A stretch of DNA of 64,000 nt from positions 4,154,001-4,218,000 of the forward strand of contig CM051514.1 in NCBI GenBank assembly GCA_028015205.1, in the 5' to 3' direction. Source of the DNA: Mytilisepta virgata (lineage: Eukaryota > Mollusca > Bivalvia > Mytilida > Mytilidae). Each line of letters opens with the position of its first letter. Position 1 is the stretch's first letter. This document shows positions 15,201 through 27,200 of the stretch, piece after piece. The translations under genes were made by a program, and so were the position numbers. Under the pieces are notes generated by a model. That model made no database searches and had not been told where the DNA came from. It saw only the letters and a list, made by a program, of their open reading frames with translations.

Positions 15201-18200
15201 AGGAGTGTCATGGAACAAAAGATTTAGGAAACACTATGGACCAATTGTAAAGGTATATGTTGCAATCAATATACATTTTCATCTGAGTACTCAAACTCGG
15301 CTGCCTTAAATACCATTGATTTCTTGAACTGTTTTTCAAAACTCTCAGTCTTTAAGTCTCCCAGCCTATAAACATATAATTTCTTACTCCTTCAGTGTCA
15401 CCATGGGAGTCGGAATGATGTTAGATTGATGTTAGATCTCAGCCAAACTTTGCTGAAATGATCCTTGGGTAGTCCCCTTCCAAAACTGTGCTGATGGTCC
15501 CAACATCTGACCAAGATGGCCGCCACAGCCGAACATAGTTTAACATTGAAAAATCTTCTTGTCTGAAACTACGGAGCCAATTGCAACCAAACTGAGCAGC
15601 AATGGTCTTTAGATGGTCCTCTTTCAGAATTGTGTCTGATGGAATTGGACGATCAACCGAGATGACCGTCAAAATTTAACATATGACCGTATGGGAAATT
15701 CATTTAAAAATCTTCTTGTCTGAAACAACTAAGCCAATCAGAACAAGACTTGGCAGCAATGGTCCTTATATGGTGCTCTTAAAGAATTATGTCGATGACC
15801 TTGACCGTCAACCAAGATGTCCACCATACCTGAACATAGTTTAACATTGGACCCTATTGAAAATTCATTAAAAAATTTTCTTGTCTGAAACTACCGAGAG
15901 ATTGGAACCACACTTAGCAGCAATGGTCCTTAGAGGGTCCTCTTTCAGAATTGTGTCCGTTGTTCCAAACGATCAACCAAGATGGCCATAACAGCCAAAC
16001 TTTTAACCCTGTGGGAACCGGTATATGGACAAGGGTAAATCTATATGCCCCGGCCATATTTGTGGCAGGGCATAATAAACTTGAAAGTTCACCGAGACAT
16101 ACATTCATGACCATACACTTTTCTGACTTGGGACAAGCCCATAAAATGTTGCCTATATCGCTCACCTGATAGTGTATCAATGAAACTTCATCAGTGGATG
16201 TGCCTTGAATTTAGTGAGCAGTCAGTTGATAATTGGGTCATTATGACCTACATTTTATGCTGTAGGGACTCTGGTTAAGTTTTACGTTTAGGTTCATTTC
16301 TTTTGAACTAGTCATAGTGTATCAATTGAACTTCATCATTGGATGTGTCTTTGGTAGTACTGAGCAGCATACAATAATTGGGTCATTATGACATACATTT
16401 TATGCTTGAGGGACTCTGGTTAAGTTTTGCGTTTAGCTTCATGTCTTTGAACTAAGCATTGTGTATCCATGAAACTTCATCAGTGGATGTGCCTTGAATG
16501 TAATGAGCAGTCATACAATAATTGGGTCATTATCCGTGTCTTACAGACACAATTTCTAGTTTATTAATATTCTGACATGATATTGTACCCCTGGGTATAA
16601 CTACTCATGAATTACTCTTGGGCCTTCAGGGCTTATAACATGGTGTGGTTTTCTTCCTGGGCTAGAACTGAGCCTTTAAAAATAATTTTAAAAGACCCTT
16701 AGAGTTTTAGATATCAGGGTTTTACTGTTTATTTAGGACCATTATACACACTTTCAGTGGTAATAGCTTTTTGGGCTAAACTTACAGATTATTTATGTTT
16801 ATTAAAATATACAGTATATTTCATAATTTATAATAAGGTTTGGTGAAATATTTTCACTTTTTGATATTTTCTGCGTAATGGTTCATTTTAATTTTGTCTT
16901 CATGCATTAAGTGAATATATCACACTGAGACATAGTGATCCTTCATTCCGTCCTTGGCGGCAGCATCAACATTTACATTCAGTCTGTGGCTAAAGTTTTT
17001 ATACGACCGCAAAATTTTTGCGGTCGTATATTGGTATGACGTTGTCGTCGTCGTCGTCGTCCGTCGGAGTCTGTAGACATTTGGTTTTCGCACTATAACT
17101 TTAGTATAAGTTAATAGAAATCTATGAAATTTAAACACAAGGTTTATGACCACAAAAGGAAGGTTGGGATTGATTTTGGGAGTTTTGGTCCCAACAGTTT
17201 AAGAATTAGGGGCCAAAAAAGGGCCCAATAAGCATTTTTCTTGGTTTTCGCACAATAACTCTAGTATAAGTAAATAGAAATCTATGAAATTTTAACACAA
17301 GGTTTATGACCATTTTTTGGAGTTTTGATCCCAACAGTTTAGGAATTAGGGGCTAAAAAAGGGCCCAAATAAGCATTTTTCTTGGTTTTTGCACAATAAC
17401 TTTAGTATAAGTAAATAGAAATGTATGATATTATCTTGGTGGGCTAAGGGAGGTAATCCAAACACATTTAATTTTTTTCTCATTTCATATTTCATAAATT
17501 AAAAAGGAAATTTCAAATTTCTTTTAGCAAAAAAAGGGGGGTTACAATAAATTTTATTGTTTTTTGGTTTTTTTTTTTGGGAGGGGGGGGTCAATGTGCA
17601 ACTTCATAGTGTATTGCACAAAAGCTAAAAAAGGGGTAAATTATTTATTTTTTTTGGGGGGGGGGGGGGGGGAATTTTCAATTGCACAGTATTGCACAAT
17701 AGCAAGAAATCTTCAATTGCACAGTATTGCGCAATAGCAAGAAATTGATATGTGTGCCCAATTTTAAATTTTAAATTGGTTATTTCTGATTTATATATAA
17801 AAACAAATAATACTGATATTGTTTGAATAGGTAAATTAAAAAATTTTAAGTTCTTAGACCACATTAATTCTGTGTCAGAAACCTATGCTGTGTCAAATAT
17901 TTATTCACAATCCAAATTCAGTCTCGTTGGGGGGGTTGTCAGGTCATAATACGGAAAGCCTGACCGCGGACCATAGTGGGTAACGTGTTTGGAGAATGCC
18001 ACACTCCCTGCACGCTAAAGACCCCTTCTGTAGTTTTCGAAAAAGAGTAGGCTGATGGCCGCTACAGGAGGCTAAATTATCCGACCCTACCCAACCATCC
18101 TCCTTTTACAGTGGCAATCAAAATTGGTTCCCCTTTGTGTCCCATCCCACCCCTAATTGAATTGTTTGATAAATTGAACTGGTTCTCGTCATGAAGATGC

Positions 18201-21200
18201 ATGAAATATTTGCCACTGGACGTTAAGCAACAATCAATCAATCAACCAAATTCAGTGCTGTATCAAGCTTGAATGTTGTGTCCATACTTGCCCCAACTGT
18301 TCAGGGTTCGACCTCTGCGGTCGTATCAAGCTGCGCCCAGCGGAGCATTTTATTTAAACATAAATAGCTTTCTTAACCTGTCCTGGCTTTTTGCCAAACT
18401 TGGACAGAAGGTTGTTCATGATCAAAAGATAGTATCCAGAGGAAAATTTTTCAATATTTTTTTTCCATTTTTCCATATTTTACTTATAAATGGACTTAGT
18501 TTTTCTCCCAGTTAACATTACATACAGTCTGCAGTTAAAGTTTTTAAAACATTAATTACTTTCTTAAACTATCCTGGAATTTGACCAAATATTGATAGAA
18601 GCTTCTTCATGATAAAAAAATATCATGTGGAGAAAAATTATGCACATTCAACTATTTCACTGAAGACATAGATAACAGCGAAAGTAGGCAAGACACTGGG
18701 TTCCGTGCAACCCTTATGAAATTTTTTTTTTTAAAGATCTTATTTTTATAGGTTCATTAATTTTTTTTTGTCTGTTTCAGTTTCTAGAAAAGAACTGGGA
18801 CATATTCACCTTTGACCCTGGAACTAACCAGGTTTCTCTAGGCTGCAGTAAGCCTCAGATATCCATTGAAAAAACATACCAAGATTGTAATGAATCAGCT
18901 GGAACTGGTACTATCCATTCAAAAAACAGAAGGTACCAGTTGTTTTAGTAAACTACATGTATTTATATAGATCACAATGTTTTAAGTACAATGCATTTAG
19001 TTTCTAGAAAATAATCAAAAAATTTAATGAAAATTTTATTTTTGTTTAATTGTATCTCTAATTAAAAACAAAAATTAAAATATTTCCTACAGTAATTAGG
19101 TCTGTGTCTATATTTGTTAGTTTTATGCAATGATAAAATATAAGAAAAGAAAAAAAATACTGATATTGTTGTTCATCAACTTGAAATTAAATAGAGATGT
19201 ATGAATTGTATTTATTAAGACCACAAACACCAGATCCTGTAGCAGGTCATGCGTGGTTTAACTTTGATGATTCAAGAGTTTATCCAATCACAGAGAAGGA
19301 AATAGAAAAACAGTTCCAAGGAAAAGAAAGTGCCTACATGTTGTTTTATAGGAAGAAGGATCTGGTCAGGCCATACGATGGTATTAATCGTTGATATGCA
19401 TTGAATTTTTTATGTTCAAGGCAATACAGATGTATACAAATGTCATTCTATTTACTAAATACTTACATCATTGGAGGTGGGGGGGGGGGGGAGAGGGGGG
19501 CATGTAGTGTCAATTTGATTCCTTCAGTTCGTTCCAGCTTACCTTCAAAAGAAGTTTAGATCACTCCAACCACCATTTTTGAAACAGCTTTTTGTTTTTT
19601 TTATGTACCAAAAATTGTTTTATACATGTCCCACACTTTCAGACTAATTTGAGTATATAATTAAATTTTACCAGGCTTAAAGTAATGAGAGTTAAAAGAA
19701 AAAAAATCTCACTTGACCAGTCATATGTATAAATTGAACTACATTGAAGCAAATTTTGATACATAATCGGTTCGAGCTGATAGCTTAATGCGCAAAATTA
19801 CATATAATATATCAAAAGAATCCTCCGAGTTAAAACTATCATTATCATTGTCATTATATTTTTGTTTAGAAATTGTATCAGATAATATTTCGACTTTGCT
19901 TCTACAATGAGAAGCTAATAAATGTTTAATTTCTATGGCTATACATTGTACATGTCATGTTTGAATAGAATAGATTGTTTTATGAAACGTATACATGTTT
20001 TAAAACAAAGATTTGCTTAGTACTATGTAAATTTTAGCTGAAGGAAATCCTGCTTATAGTGTTCCAGATAATTTTATCACAGAAGTTTTAGCAGAGAATG
20101 AACAGCTGAGAAAGAAAAGGTACTTAGTAATTTGTATGTACAGTATATTGTTTTACAGTGCCTATTTCAATTTATAAATAATACAGATTTGTGGTATTGC
20201 AACTGTTGAGGGAAAAAAAACAATCCATAGAAACTCTTCTTTATATACATGAAATGATCAGAATGGTCTAGGTAGGGGTCATGACGGTCGATTGGTCTAG
20301 GTAGTTTGGGGCCGTGGTGGTTTTGTCTGGGTAGTTTGATGTCCCTGTGTTCAACTGATCTAGGTAGTGTAGGGTCATGGTAGTCGATTGGTCCAGGTAG
20401 TATAGGGTCATGGTAGTCGATTGGTCTAGGTAGTATGGGGTCATGACAGTCGATTGGTCTAGGTAGTTTGGGGTCGTATTGGTCAATTGGTCTAGGTAGT
20501 TCGATGTCTCGGTGTTCATTTGGTCTAGGTAGTATGGGGTCATGATAGTCGATTGGTCTAGGTAGTTTGATGTCCCAGTGTTCATTTGGTCTAGGTAGTT
20601 TGGGTTTGTGGTTATCGATTGGTGTAGGTAGTTTGATGTCATAATGGTCAGTTGGTCTAGGTCGTTTGGGGTCATGACGGTCTATTGGTCTAGGTAGATT
20701 GATGTTGCAGTGGTCAATTGGTCTAGGTAATATGGAGAAGTAGTGATCAGTTGGCGTCAGTAGTTTGCATTCACAGTGGTTGATGGGTCTAGGTAGTTTG
20801 GGGTTTCAGTGGTTGATTGGTCTAAGTAGATTGGGGTTTCAGTGGTTGATTGGTCTAAGTAGATTGGGGTTTCAGTGGTTGATTGGTCTAAGTAGATTGG
20901 GGTTTCAGTGGTTGATTGGTCTAAGTAGATTGGGGTTTCAGTGGTTGATTGGTCTAAGTAGATTGGGGTTTCAGTGGTTGATTGGTCTAGGTAGTTTGGG
21001 GTTTCAGTGGTTGATTGGTCTAGGTAGTTTGGGGTTTCGTGGTTGATTGGTCTAGGTAGTTTGGGTTTGATTGGTCTTGGTTGTTAGTCATTAGGCATAG
21101 TCAATTTCAACATTGAGGTTCTAAATTTATTTTGCTCCTAGTGACACCATGATCTTTATTGACAAGGATTGCAAGTTTTTTCTATTGTAAGTCTGTCACT

Positions 21201-24200
21201 TGGACTTCCTCCAATAAAAAGTGGCTGCTAAGATATAGCCAATTGTACAGAAAGTGGCATAAACCACAACAAACCAAACATCTAATTAGCATTTAATTAT
21301 TTCCTTGGGTATTCAGTAATTATGCATGTATCATGGCCTGCATTTCATGCATGAGCGACTTCATTGAATTTAAGCCTCAGTAACTCTGCATGCATTATAT
21401 TTTATGGGATAACAATTGATATACTGTGGATTCATTTATTTTCGTGGATACCAATTTTTGTGGATAGAGGAAAAAAGGCATTTCGTGGGATACCTAAATT
21501 CGTGGATTGCTGGCTTAGAAAAAAAAATAAAAAGTTGTTGAAATACTTAAATTCGTGGCTTGGCACATCAGATATCATGAAAATACTGCGACAAAACGTG
21601 CCGATCAGACTTGATATTGTATAGTAAAGTACTGATTTAAAGCGCTCATTAAACAAAAGTCTAAAAAACAGATTCTTTAAATTTGTAACGGAGCAATTAA
21701 AGCTTGTCATGAATTTAACAAGATTAACAAAATCTGTAATTATTTACTCATTAGGTTAAACAGGTGTGAAATATATATTGACAAAATTGCAATCACTTGT
21801 CACCAAATACCTCGGGGGCATATACATTCATATTTTTAATCCGATTACGATCAATAATTTGTGCTTTATTGTCTTTTGACAAGATGTTTTTACTGTATAA
21901 TGTAGGAGAAAGTATGTATTGTTTAGACCTACTTAGGATTAAGATTTGTTTTGAATGTTTGAATAAAAAAAACCGGAAGTGAATTCCGCGACAATTTACA
22001 CAGTCAAAATCTTTTTAAAGAAAATTGTTTGAGCGTTTATATGTTACAAAAGACAAAATTACATGAAACACTGTATCCTCTGTGGATATAGCTGACTCAT
22101 CATATGTCAGAATTCAAGTACATGCTGTAAAAACGTAATTGTTCAAAACTCTGTAGTTTCAAACTTTAGTGCATTTAGGGACGAGATCAAAAGTTCAATG
22201 TCGGATAAAAAACTTAATTTAAATAGTTTGGGGGTGGGGGGGGGGGTAAAAATCACTGCAAGTTTTGTTATCCGACATCGATTTTTGAATATGCCCGTAT
22301 TGGTCAATCAATTTTTCCCAAATTAAGTTAAGAGGGGGGGGGGGGGGGTGGGGGGTCAGTGAAAAAACTATGTGAATTCAGTTTTTTATCCGACATTGAA
22401 CTTTTGATCTCGTCCCTTAAACAAGAGTAAAAATATTATTTTTCGTTGGATATTTAATACCAATTTTCGTGGTTTTCGTGGGTCCCAGTAAACCACGAAA
22501 ATTGGTATACAACGAATATTAATGAATCCACAGTAAGCAGGATGATATACAGTGTATTTATCGAAATGCTTTCCTTTCCTAAGGGGGCCTCGGTGGCCGA
22601 GTGGTCTAGGTAGTTTGTCATGATTACTAATTGTCACTAGCCTGTCAACACTGCGGTTGTGAGTTCGAATCTCACCTGTGGCAGGGTGTGTTTGACTCCT
22701 ACCTTAATTGACAAGGATTGCCAATTTTCCTACCGAAGGTCGGTGGTTCTCTCTGGCTACTCTGGCTTCCTCCACCAGTAAAAACTGGCTTCCATGAAAT
22801 AACCAAATGTGCTGAAAACGGCATTAAACCTTAACTAAACAAACAAATCCTTTCATAACTAGTAGATGGGAAATCTGCATTCTGGAGGATAGGGGAATCC
22901 ATGTCATACAGACGGTCTCTAGTTTCATGATTTAATTTGATTTCTAAAAGCAGTGTTGTTCCAAAACGATAAAAACCGTAATCAGTAAATTATAGCCAGT
23001 AAAAATGTAGCTAAATAATGGCTCTTTCAAATAATCAGTTGTAAAATATAGTTATTTTGAACATCTTTACAGGGAAGAGTATGAGATAGAAGTAAACAAG
23101 ATAACAGTATTTATCCACTTTAGTCAGTTCTACCAGTATTATTCTGGTTCCTTGCATCAGATACCAGATACATGTGGATGGATGGAACTTTCAGTTGACA
23201 GAAGGCAAACTATTGGTGATCTGAAAAGATCCATCAAGGAGGTAAATGAGAATAAGAAAGAAAAGGTACTTAGTAATTTGTATGTACAGTATATTGTTTT
23301 ACAGTATGTATTTCAATTTATAAATAATACAGATTTGTGGTATTGCAATTGTTGAGGAAAAAAAAACAACATGAAAGGATCAAGATGGTCGATTCATCTA
23401 GGTAGCGTGGGGTCTGTGTGGTCAATTGGTCTAAGTAGTATGGGGTCATGACGGTCGATTGGTCTAGGTAGTTTGGGGTCTTGGTGGTAGATTTGTCTAG
23501 GTAGTTTGATGTCCAAGTGTTCAATTGGTCTAGGTAGTATGGGGTCATGGTAGTCGATTGGTCTAAGTAGTATGGGGTCATGGTGGTCAATTGGTCTAGG
23601 TTGTATGTGATCATGATGGTTGATTGGTCTAGGTAGTTTGGGGTTGTATTGGTCAATTGGTCTAGGTAGATCAATGTTTCAGTGTTCAATTAGTCAAGGT
23701 AGTATGGGATCATGGTAGACGATTGGTCTAGGTAGTTTGATGTCCCAGTTTTCATTTGGTATAGGTAGTATGGGGTTGTGATTATTGATTGGTGTAGTTA
23801 GTATGATATCACAGTGGTCAGTTCTTCTAGATACTTTGGAGTCATGATGGTCAATTGGTCTAGGTTTTTTGGGGTGGTTGTAGTCGATTGGTCTCAGTAA
23901 TTTGAGTTGTGTTCATTTCAGATAGGAGGAGAACTGGTACCTGATGTATTTGTTATACAGAAAATGGCAGAGTTACCAGCAGGACATCATCTGTACAATT
24001 TGTTGTCTGGTAATTTATTAACTCCCCTGTTTTCTAACAACAGCTATCATTTCTTACAAATGTGTAACAATAAACCCCAATATGTTGTATAACCTTATCT
24101 GTTCACTGCACTAATTATTTATTGCCAAAGATCTTTAGAAAAATGTCTCTTACCATCATACAGGTTAAAATATGTATATGTGTCACATACCATATAGAAT

Positions 24201-27200
24201 TGTAAAAGAGTTGCCTTTCTCAGATATCAAAGGAGGTTATAAATCACAAAATTTATTTCTGTATAAGCTCTAATTTACAAATCTGTGTTCCCACCTATGT
24301 TTTTAAAGTAAATTTCATGCCATATTCTTGAATCATTAAGGAATATTTTGGAAAATATGCTCTTTGAATGTTTGAAAAAAATGAATGACCTTCTCAAAAC
24401 AAAAAGTTGCCAAATCTGATATTAATTTTGATTGATCCAATATATACCCATATTAGGACAATAATGAACTTTTAACTATTATTTTTATGTCATTGCTCTT
24501 TAAGTCTCTTCTAGATCTCATACAAAGGAGATGGTATGATTTCAGCCATTATTTGGCCCCATCTGACATGAAAAATTAAAATTAAGATTTCAGATTCGAA
24601 TTTGTATTTTTTTTATCGTATGATAGTCAAACTTTCAAAATCTATCAAACACTGAAAAAAGAATCCCTTCCCATGATGCAACAGCGACATCATGAACATC
24701 TGCTAAATCAAGGATTTTAAGAAAATTAGGTGTTATCACAGTAAATTTGGATCAAAACAACTACAAGCAACAGCCTCGCCAAAAAAAGATTTTTTTAATA
24801 TAATGTTTTTCTTACATAAAGACACATTTCAGTGAAATATCTTTTTGTGCAAGGCTGTTGCTCATATCAAAATTTTAATTCAAAGGTCCAAAAATGAGTG
24901 AAATTTGATTTCTTCAAAATTAGCCATCTTTGAAAGCTTATTGCCGCTATTACAGAAATTTCTTGTTGAAAACAAAACATTTTCCTTCAAATACAACATT
25001 TCAGTAGTACTTAATGGTAGCTGAGAGTAAGTATTTCATTACTTTTTTATTTTGGAATTCAAGGGGCCAAATATCAGGCCAAATCATACTATGACCTTTG
25101 TTTTTGAGAAATTTTCAACAAATTAATTTAGAACAAACATTAGTTTACAATTGGTACAAACACAAAGACGAGTCCATTCCTAGTAAAATGATTCATTTGA
25201 AATAATTTCAGAAGATGACGAGAAGCAGATGAAAGACCTGGATATTAATAATGGATGTATGTTATTTATATGGGATGGAAATCAGGTTTGTGTTGTAAAT
25301 GTATTGTATGACTTGAATTGACATATTTTATTTGTGCTAGCATGTTTGTTTTGAGTGAGGGAGATCATGGGTTTGATCCCTGCCCATGTCAAGCAAATTA
25401 TTTGTTGCTTCTTTGCTAAGCACTCAGCTGGCTCTAAGTTGAAATAATGTGTCTATGTAGGGCAAGATATCTTCCTGCAGACTGTTAAATCGTGAGGCAG
25501 CATTTTTTACATCTGGCTAACCATATTGGTCCAGACAAAGCATATCACATCAACATGTTTTCTTCAGATATGCATGTAATAATTACTTGAAAGATCTTCT
25601 TGTCTGAAACCACTAGGCCAAGTTGGCAGCAATGGTCCTTAGGTGGTCCTCTTTCAGAAATGTATCCGATGACCCAACTCGTCATATAATATGGCTGCCA
25701 CAGCCGGATATAGTTTAACTTAGGACCCTATGGAAAATTAGCAGCAATGGTCCTTAGGTGGTCATCTTTCAGAAATGTATCCGATGACCCAACTCGTCAT
25801 ATAATATGGTCGCCAGAGCCAGACATAGTTTAACATAGGACCCTATGGAAAATTTACTTAAAGATCTTCTTGTCTGAAACCCTTAGGCCAATTGGAACAA
25901 AACTTGGCAGCAATGGTCCTTAGGTGGTCCTATTTCAGAATTATATCCGATGACCTAACCTGCTATCCATGATGGCTTCCAGAGCCAAACATAGTTTAAT
26001 AGAGGACCCTATGGGAAATTTACTTAAAGATCTTCTTGTCTGAAACCCTTAGGCCAATTGGAACAAAACTTGGCAGCAATGGTCCTAATTAGTCGGTCCT
26101 CTTTCAGAATTACAGGCTGTACAATAACTTTTTTTTCAATTTGTCCGTCTTCTTTGCCAAAGTCGTATTATAAACCCAAACTTCGTCAAACCCATTCCTA
26201 TTTTCACATTATGGTTGTTTATGATTTTTATACTGTTATCAATATTTATTTATATACACACACCACAACAGTGTCACATGATCGCAGGTAACTATATATA
26301 TAAACATTATCTAACTAAATATAGATAGTCTGAGTGATGCAATAATAAGGACATCACTCTATTTATTGAGTTTGTAGAATTTTGTTGAGTGATTTGAATT
26401 CTTCAAAACTATTTATTATAAAACAACCTTTTAGAAATTTTGTTTGCACTTGTTCAGTCGGACAAGAGGCTGGCACAATGAAACTTGTCTGACCTAAGAA
26501 GGCAGTTGTCCCTGACAATCAGAAAAGTGTTATTGTCGAACCCTGAATTATATCCAATGACCCCACCTGTGATCCAAGATGGCCGAAACATAGTTTAACA
26601 TAGGACTTAATGGGAAAAATCTTCTTGTTTGAAACCAGTGATCCAGTTTGCTTGACAGCAAGGTGGACATAGTCCAGGTGAGTGATACCTGCTACTGGGA
26701 GCCTCTAGTTATATGGTCATACTTTGTTTAACAGAAAAAAAGAGAACATGAGATTTAAAGGTTAATTACAATAGATAAAATGTGAGAGCAAACATACCAC
26801 AAAATAGAAGAAATAAAGAATGGTCTTTTATTATGAAAATGAAAGGATATGTGGTATACATCAATGGAATAACATTCAATACAATTGTACAGGAATAACT
26901 ATAATATTTATGGGTCGTGTGAGGTTTTCCATGAGGAGCACATGCTCCCTGCATGAAAGAGTATATGCCCAGATATATACTGCATATCCTTTTATTTTCA
27001 TAGAAAAATATTCTTTATGTCTCCTATTTTTTGGTATGAAAGTGTGCATGTACACTGTCATGCAGAAGAGGTTGCAACAAAATGGTAGTTCAGTAACAAT
27101 ATGGTGAGATATTCACCATTTATTGGAGTGAGATTCACATTTTATCTCTTACAGTATTTATCAATTCTTTCATTTAGGTAGATGGAACAACAATATCATA

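Noticed and set aside
20268..20675. 135-codon minus-strand open frame with YLDQSTTMTP-like repeats
   Set aside because: It is the complement of the 33-bp minisatellite; 33 bp is 11 codons, so frames stay open by default.
20765..21046. Plus-strand open frame with FQWLIGLSRLG repeats
   Set aside because: Same minisatellite read on the other strand; no splice or start context.
22585..22670. tRNA gene candidate with A and B boxes
   Set aside because: Acceptor arms do not pair, and the head continues into a SINE body and (aaac)n tail shared with another copy.
23318..23689. 123-codon minus-strand open frame
   Set aside because: Minisatellite copy B; it mirrors the frame at 20268-20675.
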